The position numbers and the translations under genes were made by a program. Of a DNA stretch of 64,000 bases, positions 22,710 through 30,580 are shown piece by piece. A model generated the notes under the pieces. That model was not told the DNA's origin. It did not search any database and worked only from the letters and a program-made list of their open reading frames with translations. The stretch's first letter is position 1, and each line of letters starts with the position of its first letter. This DNA comes from a virus: the IMG/VR virus record IMGVR_UViG_3300032753_000003, positions 1 through 64,000 of that record. The stretch is one strand, 5' to 3'.

Positions 22710-25307
22710 TCACTTGCCTTTTAGTATCTTGCTAACTGGTTTGCTTGACCATAGTCTACATGACCAGTATGCAGCTTTGGTCCTGTCGCTTGCTCGAGAT
22801 GTTCCGCAACCATGACGTGCTCTGAAGCTCCTGCGTCTTGCAGGGTCATCTCGTTTGATCTCCATGTTCTTGTCGCCAAAGTTAACTTTCTTGATGTTGC
22901 CAGTCTTTGGATCTTTGAGAAAGACCTTAAACTTTTTCACATCGCCTCTCATAGGTTTGCCTAACTTGACTTCTCGGCCGTGATATTCTGCTTCTTCAAG
23001 TGGATATGTATTGCCTTCTAGCACAATAGTATCACCTTTGATCTCAGCTATCACACCAGCTATGGCAGATCTCTTGCCTTCGATCATCAGGAAGTCACCT
23101 GCTTGCATGCTTTCATTAGTGTTGTGATCTCGCAACACTTGGCATTCAACACCTATGTGATCCCATTCACGTTGAGCCCACTTTATAGCTTTGCTCAAAG
23201 CTTCACGTTCGTCATTGGCATAAAATACCTGAACGGTTTTGCTACCATCTTCTCCAACAATTCTAACTTTAAATTGCTTTCCAACATTTTCGTTGATATC
23301 AGATGGCCAATCTGCTCTGTCACCTATGATGCTGCTGTTTAGATGCAATGCATCAGGTGTGGTCAGTGCTCGAGCACGCTTTACTATTTCTAGATATTCT
23401 TTCTTGATGTTTCTATATGCTTGTTTAGCTTCATCATTAAAACTGTGGCCTACGTGTATTTTAAGAGGGAAGTAATCAGCATAAGCTGGACTAAACAGGT
23501 GTGCAGGATCCCAACCTTGGCTTTGGTGATACTTGATAGTGTCGTGCATCCACTGTTCTAGATCATCACCGTGACTTGGCCAACGTTTGGGTTTAACAAC
23601 TTGTTCCACAGGCGCTTTCTTTTTGAATGGCCACATTTCATTCAGCTTATTTGCTTCAATACTACGAACAATAACATCAAACTCTGGCCAATCGGCACCC
23701 ATATTCTTTAGTATCTTTATGACTTCTAGAATAGATTTTGTATTTCTTCCTGCTTTGTAAGCTGTGAGCAGCGCTTTTACGACTTCGTGTTTTTTTGTTA
23801 GAACTGTCTTTTTCACATTGTCGTCGTGACGCATTGAGCCTATTATAGCAAATGCCAAATTGTAATCATTTTTATCCAGTGCAGGTCCCAAATTGAAGGC
23901 AAATGGTTTGCCAGTATATGGATTGCTTCTTATTCCCATCTGCAACATCATTTCTGGCTGATCAGCAGCATAGTCGTCATACATATTGGCCATGTAACTG
24001 TTGAAGTCTTTTACACCAAGATGCTTTTTGGCAGCAGCAGCTAACCATTTGCTGATATCATAGGTATCTATACCCATTCTACGTAGTTTTGGACTCAATA
24101 TATCCCAGGGATCACCATCTGGGAATGCTTGCCCTGCTGCGTCTTGTATTGCATTAGCTATTGCAATCAGCATCTGTTCTTTAGATTCTCTCTTAGCAGC
24201 GGCGCTAGCACTGGGACCGCGGCTGCGATCCATAACCACTTGGCCTTTGAGTTTGGCCAATACATCCTTGACAAATTCTTTCCATGTGTTAGATTTGGGA
24301 TTGTTCTTGAATTGTAATTCGACAGGATTGATTTTGTATGCTGCAGACTCTATAGCCTGTGAGATTTCGTCTTTTTTCAGAGGCTCTCTCTGTGATTGAG
24401 CTATAACTGCATCGGCTACTGCTTGTACTCTATCATCGTATGCTTCGTTTATCTGTGCTGTGGGAGGTGTGTAATTAGACTTTGGATTTGGAAGATCAAC
24501 AACGTGCATTATTTTGCCAGGTCTCACATTATAAAAGATTTTAAAAAACACGTTATCAGCAACCGGAGCCGCAACACGCCTGACAGACTTGCTGCCCTTT
24601 TTCACACGCATTTGGTCAATGTCTGCGAGAACTTTGTCGTGATGGTCATTGACCCAGTCCATAGCATCTCTGCTGTTGTATACACCATCCATGCCCTTGT
24701 AAACTTTATACGGTACGGTTCTGTAGTCATAATGCTTGCCGTCGTACACATTGGCAGGTATTTCAACTAAAAATACTTCAAACTCTTGATAGTTGTTTGA
24801 GTTTTCTGCTAGAGGGTCAGTTGTGGATTTCTTGCTATTGACTGGATCATTTTCCATCATGGGATGGCTTCGTGCATTTGGCCCCGCCATTGGTTGGCCT
24901 GGTAATCCCTGTGGATCTAAATCATTGCCTTCTGCTCCTGTTGCAGGTTCAACTGCTACAGTTTCTGGTTGCAGTTTGCCTGCCTTTAGTTGATCAACTG
25001 TGTATCTAAACATAGGTACAATGTTCATCCCACGCTCATATGGGCTATGTATATTTCCAGTCTTTGGATCTACCACACTGTGTATGCGTATGTATTGCTG
25101 TTGGACTATCTTGCGACCAAAGTGGTCAAATGTGTGTTGCCCAACATGTTTGTAAACAGCATATGTGGATTTTCTAGCATCGCTATCACCATCATTTTCT
25201 GCACCTAGCACATACCCTTCATATTCTGAATTTGGTACTAGATCAAAGTCGCGACCTGCCACAAATCGTGTTGGTCTTCTATCTTCTAAAAGTTCAAAAA
25301 TATTCAT
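22710..25307 (-). CDS. Large tagged late protein with one WPEL module, 865 aa
   Basis: Starts MNIFELLED (site LLE). The N-terminal part (about 20-110) is a beta-rich domain with YVLGAENDGD and HTFDHFGRK. A WPEL-type module (GADWPEFDVIVRSIEANK) lies near residues 545-560. The C-terminus (about 775-865) carries KFKVFLKDPKTGNIKKVNFG, MEIKRDDPARRRSFRARHGC and KAAYWSCRLWSSKP, a module widespread in hypothetical marine phage proteins and probably zinc- or nucleic-acid-binding (two or three Cys, many Arg). It is likely a virion-associated protein. No enzyme motif recognised. Confidence 0.65.
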   Translation of the reverse strand: MNIFELLEDRRPTRFVAGRDFDLVPNSEYEGYVLGAENDGDSDARKSTYAVYKHVGQHTFDHFGRKIVQQQYIRIHSVVDPKTGNIHSPYERGMNIVPMFRYTVDQLKAGKLQPETVAVEPATGAEGNDLDPQGLPGQPMAGPNARSHPMMENDPVNSKKSTTDPLAENSNNYQEFEVFLVEIPANVYDGKHYDYRTVPYKVYKGMDGVYNSRDAMDWVNDHHDKVLADIDQMRVKKGSKSVRRVAAPVADNVFFKIFYNVRPGKIMHVVDLPNPKSNYTPPTAQINEAYDDRVQAVADAVIAQSQREPLKKDEISQAIESAAYKINPVELQFKNNPKSNTWKEFVKDVLAKLKGQVVMDRSRGPSASAAAKRESKEQMLIAIANAIQDAAGQAFPDGDPWDILSPKLRRMGIDTYDISKWLAAAAKKHLGVKDFNSYMANMYDDYAADQPEMMLQMGIRSNPYTGKPFAFNLGPALDKNDYNLAFAIIGSMRHDDNVKKTVLTKKHEVVKALLTAYKAGRNTKSILEVIKILKNMGADWPEFDVIVRSIEANKLNEMWPFKKKAPVEQVVKPKRWPSHGDDLEQWMHDTIKYHQSQGWDPAHLFSPAYADYFPLKIHVGHSFNDEAKQAYRNIKKEYLEIVKRARALTTPDALHLNSSIIGDRADWPSDINENVGKQFKVRIVGEDGSKTVQVFYANDEREALSKAIKWAQREWDHIGVECQVLRDHNTNESMQAGDFLMIEGKRSAIAGVIAEIKGDTIVLEGNTYPLEEAEYHGREVKLGKPMRGDVKKFKVFLKDPKTGNIKKVNFGDKNMEIKRDDPARRRSFRARHGCGTSRASDRTKAAYWSCRLWSSKPVSKILKGK

Positions 25308-25331
25308 GGCAGATCTCTTGTTGTTTATATG

Positions 25332-25487
25332 TTAATGTCCTATAAAATATTTCCAAATCAGCAGGGCTATTCCTACTAGCACTGCTAGTCCAAATGCTGT
25401 CTCAACTAGATTGAGCAGTTTGCCTAGCGCAAATCCGCCAATCAATATAAGAACAACTATCACCCAGGTATTCATATCAGTTAACAT
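25332..25487 (-). CDS. Small two-helix membrane protein, 51 aa
   Basis: Begins MLTDMNTWVIVVLILIGGFA and has a second hydrophobic stretch, FGLAVLVGIALLIWKYF. A very strong Shine-Dalgarno (AAGGGGGTGATG) precedes it. It lies in the 200-base gap between two tagged genes. No family recognised; it could be a small membrane effector or holin-like protein. Confidence 0.65.
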   Translation of the reverse strand: MLTDMNTWVIVVLILIGGFALGKLLNLVETAFGLAVLVGIALLIWKYFIGH

Positions 25488-25516
25488 ATCATCACCCCCT
25501 TCTGGAGTTTAGGTAT

Positions 25517-26002
25517 TTATTGCCTAGAAGTTACGTGATAATCTTTAGCCCACTGGTCTGGTGTCTTGTTGAATCTCTCGATAAACAAATCATGTAGAGA
25601 TTTGGGTTCGCACTTGTATTCTCCGCAGATATCATGCATGATACCGTCTATCTTGCTATATGATAGATCTGGATTTGATCCTACTGCCAACGCCCTCAAT
25701 CTCTTGCGTAGTTCCAATGCAGCAGCGTTTACTTGTTTGCTGGGACTGCTCAACAGTTCATTGAGTTTGCGTCCAAACAGTTGACCATACTGATCCTCTA
25801 GCTGGCCCAATGCAGACACAATTTCAGCCGATGCTAGCAATTGCTTGTTGATAGTTCTCAATGCATTGATATGATCTTCTACCATACTCTTGATTACCTG
25901 TACGTTAACAGGCTCTCTTTGCGGTCCAGGATCTATACTGGGTGTAGCCGATCGAGTTATGAGTATGTCTGCTTCGCCAATTTTAATGTCATTTATTCTC
26001 AT
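25517..26002 (-). CDS. Tagged late protein, mainly helical, 161 aa
   Basis: Start placed at 26002 (GAGAG about nine bases upstream); a TTG 15 bases earlier overlaps the previous stop and is the alternative. MRINDIKIGEA fits the tag with IGE as cut site. The body is mostly alpha-helical (SMVEDHINALRTINKQLL, LEDQYGQLFGRKLNELL) and ends with a small domain ICGEYKCEPKSLHDLFIERF. Function unknown. Confidence 0.6.
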   Translation of the reverse strand: MRINDIKIGEADILITRSATPSIDPGPQREPVNVQVIKSMVEDHINALRTINKQLLASAEIVSALGQLEDQYGQLFGRKLNELLSSPSKQVNAAALELRKRLRALAVGSNPDLSYSKIDGIMHDICGEYKCEPKSLHDLFIERFNKTPDQWAKDYHVTSRQ

Positions 26003-26013
26003 GTCATACTCTC

Positions 26014-26949
26014 TCAATAATCCGATAATTTAAATTTCAAAACTTTTTCCAATACATCATGGTAAGTGTTGTAATCAAATGCGTAGTAACTACCATTTAT
26101 CAAAATTTCAACACCATCCTTTAGACCTTTGCGAAGGTTCTTGTCAGTTGGTGCATATCGTTTCTTAAATTCTGCTAGATCAACTAAATCTTCTGCTTTT
26201 AACTTGCTTAGTACTGGATCTTTTGAGAAGTCTTTTTTGATATCTCTAATTGAAGATTCTAAATAGTCACTTGCTAGGTCATAATCGTCTGGGTCTCTGC
26301 CAGCCTTTTTAATCAGTTTGTTGATTACGTTGATTTTCTTTTCACTAACCAATTCGCTGGGATAATCAATCTGTACGTCTCCCTCAGAAGTGTAGCTAAA
26401 AATAAATCCGTTAGCAGGTATTATCACATACAAATCACCATAACTTTCTGCTTGTGATATTTTACTGCTTGTAAATATACTGTTGCTCCTGAGAGCTTTT
26501 ATTCCCAACTTTGTTAATGCAAAATCAAACATTATCTGCGATGTTGGATCAGAATCTTTAGTCATACGATTTAGTCTGCTTCTGCCCACAAATGCCTTGT
26601 GAGGTGCAACCTCGGTACCTCTGTATAGCACTCGTTTAACAGCTCTAAATTCTTTGAGAGCTTGACTGCAATTGGTTTCTACATTTTGGTTCCAGAAGCC
26701 GATAAATTTTTTATGAGAGGTTGTTTGATCTGCCGCTAGCTGTTTTTTTAGCTTTTCTATCTTGGCATTTACTGCGTTTACTAACGCAAATACCTCTGAT
26801 TTAAACTCTGGTGCCAGAACAGCTACAGATCCTATGGTATATTTCAAATGATCTATTTTTTCTTTGAGTTCACCTAGGCGGTGTAATTCAAGTTTAATTG
26901 CTTTTTTCTTGCCTGGAGCTAACTTTGGTACGTCTTCGTATAATCTCAT
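26014..26949 (-). CDS. ADP-ribosyltransferase-like protein, 311 aa
   Basis: MRLYEDVPKL resembles the late tag, without a clear cut site. After a coiled-coil-like stretch (residues 20-75), VLYRGTEVAPHKAF could supply the ART Arg, NSIFTSSKISQAESYG the Ser-Thr-Ser strand, and GVEILINGSYYAFDY the catalytic Glu strand, in the R-S-E order of mono-ADP-ribosyltransferases. T4 packages such an enzyme, Alt, in its head with a capsid-targeting sequence, which fits this context. The residue two before the putative catalytic Glu is Gly rather than Glu or Gln, so target choice or activity is uncertain. Confidence 0.5.
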   Translation of the reverse strand: MRLYEDVPKLAPGKKKAIKLELHRLGELKEKIDHLKYTIGSVAVLAPEFKSEVFALVNAVNAKIEKLKKQLAADQTTSHKKFIGFWNQNVETNCSQALKEFRAVKRVLYRGTEVAPHKAFVGRSRLNRMTKDSDPTSQIMFDFALTKLGIKALRSNSIFTSSKISQAESYGDLYVIIPANGFIFSYTSEGDVQIDYPSELVSEKKINVINKLIKKAGRDPDDYDLASDYLESSIRDIKKDFSKDPVLSKLKAEDLVDLAEFKKRYAPTDKNLRKGLKDGVEILINGSYYAFDYNTYHDVLEKVLKFKLSDY

Positions 26950-26999
26950 CGCTGTCCCTAATATATGCGTTGAGATATTTAGCGTTTATATGATAACAA

Positions 27000-28016
27000 T
27001 CAAAGATTGGTATAATATCTATATAAGGCAGTTGACGCTAGATTCTTGTGCTTGGCTTCAACTTGAATATCAAACTGAGGCAAGAAGCTCAATGCATAGT
27101 CGTTAACTGCGGTGTTCCACATCATGTCGCTATGTGCTCGCAGCTTCTGAATCTTGTGACCCTGACTCTTGAGTAGTTCGCGATTGGGCAACGTGTCAGT
27201 TGGATGCCCAATTAGTAGATCCTCGCGGCTAACACTGTAATGCAAAGTGGGCCTAGTTCCCCGCCAGCTGTTCACAATGCGCTGCACTCTGTCATCTTGT
27301 GTGTCTAGATAGCTAGCAGAATGCACCCAATGATGATGCAAATCCAATACCAATGCCACATGATTTTCCAAAGCTAAGATATTGTCAATGCCAGCAGTCA
27401 TCTCATCATTCTCGATAGTGATGAGATTGCGAGCTTCTGTAGACATACGACCAAGTGCATGGATTATGCCATCGGCACCACGACGTCCAGATAGATGCAC
27501 ATTGATCTTGAACCCATGGTCATGCCAAGTGGTACCATACCCCATCCACCTAGCCATGTCTACATGATATTCAAATTCGTCAATGCTTCTAGTTACAATA
27601 TCATCGCTAGCCGAAACCAATACGCAATATTGACCCGGGTGGAAGCTGAGCCTAACATCCAGCTTGCGTGCAAGTTCGCCTACTTTGGCTAATTCACGTT
27701 CTAAGAATGCAATAACATCTGCTCGGCGCCAGAAGTAGCTCCATGTGGGTTCAGTGTAAACTGGCAGCATGTCACTACCCAACCGCATCATGCGTAGACT
27801 GGGTTCCATACTGCCAACTTCGGTAACTACCCTAAATGTAGCGTGGACATTGTGTTCCATAATGTCCCAAAGACGCTGCTCGGCTACATCTTTGGATTGT
27901 CTATTCAGCCAAGCTACTGTAGTACCTCGATAGTTCTTATCAGGTACAGTTTCACCATTGCTGTCTAGATATTTGCAGCAGAAGCCAATGCGTTTGATTG
28001 CGGTATTCGCGGTCAT
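27000..28016 (-). CDS. uvsE: UV damage endonuclease UvdE/UvsE
   Basis: 338 residues of TIM-barrel type: RIGFCCKYLD at the N-terminus, metal and substrate residues in SFHPGQYCVL, INVHLSGRRGADG, TIENDEMT, VLDLHHHWVHS, THYSVS-like HYSVSREDLL and RAHSDMMW. It nicks DNA 5' to UV photoproducts and other lesions, starting alternative excision repair. This is a sensible function for a phage of sunlit surface water. It is preceded by a short gap with a TTGACG-type promoter-like sequence and followed by the FxLxW array on the same strand. Confidence 0.93.
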   Translation of the reverse strand: MTANTAIKRIGFCCKYLDSNGETVPDKNYRGTTVAWLNRQSKDVAEQRLWDIMEHNVHATFRVVTEVGSMEPSLRMMRLGSDMLPVYTEPTWSYFWRRADVIAFLERELAKVGELARKLDVRLSFHPGQYCVLVSASDDIVTRSIDEFEYHVDMARWMGYGTTWHDHGFKINVHLSGRRGADGIIHALGRMSTEARNLITIENDEMTAGIDNILALENHVALVLDLHHHWVHSASYLDTQDDRVQRIVNSWRGTRPTLHYSVSREDLLIGHPTDTLPNRELLKSQGHKIQKLRAHSDMMWNTAVNDYALSFLPQFDIQVEAKHKNLASTALYRYYTNL

Positions 28017-28068
28017 TTAGGTTTTCCTTTGTACAAACACACTAGCACAAATGTACAGGTGTCGTCAA

Positions 28069-28332
28069 TCAAATAAATCTCATGGAGAATGCTGTATAAT
28101 CTTCTTTGTTCTTAAAATAGAATACACCGAGGTATCCGTTATAATACCTGTCTCGACGTTTAGACCATTTGCTCACACAATTTGATTTGCACCAGTTGTA
28201 CATTTCATTAATTTTATTTTCCACATCACTGTCATGGTAATGGTCCAAATATTTTAGAACGCAAACTGGGTGCCACTTTGCTGCTATATTGGGATTGCAA
28301 ACACGTTCCAATCCAAATTTTTGAACTATCAC
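28069..28332 (-). CDS. FxLxW-family protein, 87 aa
   Basis: Last gene of the first array. It has MYNWCKSNCVSKW, then YLGVFYFKNKEDYTAFSMRF, a variant of the family ending (F-x-M-R-F). The only start in frame is GTG at 28332, five bases after the stop of the amber-interrupted gene upstream. Function unknown. Confidence 0.6.
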   Translation of the reverse strand: MIVQKFGLERVCNPNIAAKWHPVCVLKYLDHYHDSDVENKINEMYNWCKSNCVSKWSKRRDRYYNGYLGVFYFKNKEDYTAFSMRFI

Positions 28333-28336
28333 GACA

Positions 28337-28597
28337 TTATCCGTGATTCAAATACATAGACAGTGCATGGCGAGTTTTTCCTCGTCTAAAAATAATTGCC
28401 GCACAAAGATTGCTATTTTTGTCAAAACAAGGGTGCCAATACCAATCTATGTGTTGCATACCAACATTGGCTTCTAGCCACGGCTTCTAAAAATTGTTGA
28501 GATTGTCAGATGATGCATCATGCCAATCTAGATGAAGCGTATAACCGCTCATACACTTCCACCAAAGTCGATTGAATCGTTTGATCAACCAATTCAT
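28337..28597 (-). pseudogene. FxLxW-family gene interrupted by one in-frame TAG
   Basis: Reading from ATG 28597: MNWLIKRFNRLWWKCMSG..., 36 codons, then TAG (28487-28489), then 49 sense codons in the same frame, KPWLEANVGMQHIDWYW through AAIIFRRGKTRHALSMYL, to TAA. The part after the TAG holds the family middle (PWLEAN, compare EPWLIEN at 31451 and EPWLNAN at 62216) and end. No other lesion is visible. A CUA-anticodon tRNA is encoded at 46529, so read-through is possible. Confidence 0.65.
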
Positions 28598-28626
28598 AAT
28601 TTTAACTCCGTGCTAACAGACTATTG

Positions 28627-28842
28627 CTATTTCCATCTCAAACAAAATTCCATCATGCGTTCGGACGTGTCAAATGCCCATCCCTAGCTGGTATTGTCGT
28701 TAAAAGCTTGCCAATGTTTTCTTCCAAAAGTACGGGTGCACCACTCGTCGATTTCATCAACTTCTGCTATCGATATTTTGGTATCATTTGTTGCACGCCA
28801 TTTACATTTTCGATTGTGTTTTCTACGTTGATGACTGTTCAT
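28627..28842 (-). pseudogene. FxLxW-family gene interrupted by one in-frame TAG
   Basis: From ATG 28842, overlapping the previous stop as ATGA: basic start MNSHQRRKHNRKCKW, the family motif EWCTRTFGRKHWQAF, TAG at 28684-28686, then GWAFDTSERMMEFCLRWK and a final TAG. Both halves of the family signature are present on either side of the amber codon and the coupling to the upstream gene is intact. Confidence 0.68.
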
Positions 28843-29099
28843 GACCACGTCAACTTGAATAGCACAGCTTCGTCCGCAGATTCAAATACGCCTCGTCCAG
28901 GGAACAATCTCCATCCGTGCTGTATGTTAGACCGAATCCAATCATCTATTCCCCTTAGACTTATGTTATTGTCAAACGCAACCACAGTCCACCCTTCACT
29001 TACCAACTGAGCAATTCTTATCTCTGCGACAATCTCTTTGTCAATTTCTTCTCGCAGCATATCTGCTAACTGCTGAGCTAAATCGTTTTCTGTGTTCAT
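28839..29099 (-). CDS. FxLxW-family protein, 86 aa
   Basis: Starts at the ATG overlapping the previous stop (ATGA). The N-terminal half is helical and acidic (ADMLREEIDKEIVAEIRI), then DDWIRSNIQHGWRLFPG replaces the usual WC motif, then FESADEAVLFKLTWS. Confidence 0.65.
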   Translation of the reverse strand: MNTENDLAQQLADMLREEIDKEIVAEIRIAQLVSEGWTVVAFDNNISLRGIDDWIRSNIQHGWRLFPGRGVFESADEAVLFKLTWS

Positions 29100-29344
29100 G
29101 ACCAAGTCAACATGAATTCAGTATAATGTTCTGGCTTTTTAAAATAAACTCGTAAGGTCCATTCACGACCAGGTAGATCACTTAAATATGCCCATCCCCA
29201 CTGGTCGAAACCGCCGTAGCGATCATGTGCCCATAGTATAGAATCCCTGCTAATATCATGGGATGCAAACACACAATTGCCTATAAATTTGTAGCCTTTG
29301 TGCATGCGATCAAAAAAATCAGAATCGGATATATTGCCACTCAT
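29096..29344 (-). CDS. FxLxW-family protein, 82 aa
   Basis: ATGA-coupled start. ILWAHDRYGGFDQWGWAY stands at the WC position and LRVYFKKPEHYTEFMLTWS is the family end. Rich in Tyr, Trp and Asp. Confidence 0.65.
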   Translation of the reverse strand: MSGNISDSDFFDRMHKGYKFIGNCVFASHDISRDSILWAHDRYGGFDQWGWAYLSDLPGREWTLRVYFKKPEHYTEFMLTWS

Positions 29345-29562
29345 GCCCATGTCAACCTGAATAATACTGCATCTTGGTCTAACTCAAATCTACCAAACCC
29401 CATACCAATCCAGTACTTGCCCTGGCAGTTTTCATAGCACCAGTCAAACATGATATTTCTAGTTTCATTTCGTAATACTTGCCCGCCATCAACAGGATCT
29501 TTCACCCAGACATAATGACCGGATTCGTCATCATTTAACATAAATCTTTCTAGATCTATCAT
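29341..29562 (-). CDS. FxLxW-family protein, 73 aa
   Basis: ATGA-coupled start. It has the canonical core IMFDWCYENCQGKYWIG, then GRFELDQDAVLFRLTWA. Confidence 0.68.
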   Translation of the reverse strand: MIDLERFMLNDDESGHYVWVKDPVDGGQVLRNETRNIMFDWCYENCQGKYWIGMGFGRFELDQDAVLFRLTWA

Positions 29563-29783
29563 AACCACTCTAACTTGAATTTAACAACATCACTGCTATA
29601 TTCGCATGCCAATATCAATATGTGCTTGCCAGAACCACGCACGGCACAAGACCCACTGTCAGCAATTATATTCCATCCATAGTCCAAATTGTGCTCACAC
29701 CATTCCAGCAGTTGCTTAATACTAGCATCTACATTTGTGATGTCAAGCTCATTGTATATGTTGATCTTATGATCTCTCGGCAT
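29559..29783 (-). CDS. FxLxW-family protein, 74 aa
   Basis: Start ATG shares one base with the previous stop (TAATG). Core LLEWCEHNLDYGWNIIAD; the end ACEYSSDVVKFKLEWL carries an inserted strand (GSGKHILIL). Confidence 0.66.
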   Translation of the reverse strand: MPRDHKINIYNELDITNVDASIKQLLEWCEHNLDYGWNIIADSGSCAVRGSGKHILILACEYSSDVVKFKLEWL

Positions 29784-30046
29784 TATGTCCATCTCAATCT
29801 AAATGACAGCACATCTCGTTCGTCGCTGAGTGAGATAAACAACATTGGATCACCGCTGTTGAATCTAAATTCACAGTCGTGGTTGCCCATACAGTTTTCG
29901 TTTAACCAAGCGGTTACATCTTCAACTGTGGCGATCGAATTGGGTCTATAACTTATTCGCCATGCAGGATCTCTAGGTTCAGTCCACTGATCGATAGCAG
30001 ACATGTATTGTGGTTTGCCGTCGTCATAGTAGATGTACACTGTCAT
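29783..30046 (-). CDS. FxLxW-family protein, 87 aa
   Basis: ATGA-coupled start, MTVYIYYDDGKPQYMS. Core DVTAWLNENCMGNHDCEFRF, a WL-x-x-N-C variant, and end SLSDERDVLSFRLRWT. Confidence 0.66.
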   Translation of the reverse strand: MTVYIYYDDGKPQYMSAIDQWTEPRDPAWRISYRPNSIATVEDVTAWLNENCMGNHDCEFRFNSGDPMLFISLSDERDVLSFRLRWT

Positions 30047-30282
30047 CCAAACCTCAACTTGAATTGCGTCATGTCCTCTGAGTTCTTAAAATAGATATGA
30101 GTAGGGTCAAACGACCAACGTGGAAACGTTGTGCTATTGTAGTGTAAGTGTCCTAACTTGGTAACTGCTCTATATGCACCCGGGTGGTCGGTATTAAATT
30201 TAGCGAAATTGTCAATACAATATCGCAGCATCTCCATAGTTACATTTACATGTATCGTGTGCATTACTTGTATCGTGTGCAT
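30043..30282 (-). CDS. FxLxW-family protein, 79 aa, uncertain start
   Basis: Core MLRYCIDNFAKFNTDH and end IYFKNSEDMTQFKLRFG. The ATG that overlaps the previous stop opens only a nine-codon reading frame (MTKNIEIYK) that closes with TAATG at this start, so translation may reinitiate there. Two in-frame copies of an 18-base repeat give MHTIQVMHTIHV at the N-terminus; a start at M7 or M16 is also possible. Confidence 0.6.
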   Translation of the reverse strand: MHTIQVMHTIHVNVTMEMLRYCIDNFAKFNTDHPGAYRAVTKLGHLHYNSTTFPRWSFDPTHIYFKNSEDMTQFKLRFG

Positions 30283-30290
30283 TACTTGTA
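30251..30290 (-). repeat. 18-bp tandem repeat, two copies plus five bases
   Basis: TGTATCGTGTGCATTACT occurs at 30251-30268 and 30269-30286. It covers the start region of the gene ending at 30043 and duplicates its TAATG start site, giving two equivalent starts six codons apart. Confidence 0.9.
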
Positions 30291-30307
30291 TATCTCAATA
30301 TTTTTTG

Positions 30308-30580
30308 TCATCCAAACCTCAACGCAAATTCTATCTGCTGTTCTATAGTCCTAAACCACCACCTAGCATCGGCGCCCACCGTCCCTGGTGCCATAAAATC
30401 TACCATAGGGATCCAACCCTGTGTCTCGCACCATTCTCGCTTTTGATAGCGATCTAGACAAAGTACCTGGTATTCCTGGCTTGAACCTAATCCCTCTGTA
30501 CAGGGCTCTGGCACCTTGACTCCCATACCGTGAGCAGTGAAGATTACGTCTTTGGTAGCTGGATCTCGCAATGTTATCAT
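30308..30580 (-). CDS. FxLxW-family protein, 90 aa
   Basis: TGATG-coupled start. Core KREWCETQGWIPMVDFM, then ARWWFRTIEQQIEFALRFG. The N-terminal half (TLRDPATKDVIFTAHGMG, LCLDRY) looks like an added strand-rich domain. Confidence 0.66.
   Translation of the reverse strand: MITLRDPATKDVIFTAHGMGVKVPEPCTEGLGSSQEYQVLCLDRYQKREWCETQGWIPMVDFMAPGTVGADARWWFRTIEQQIEFALRFG

Noticed and set aside
28624-29010. Plus-strand open frame of 128 codons
   Set aside because: It is antisense to two FxLxW genes whose coupling, motifs and family similarity are clear; it has no ribosome site.
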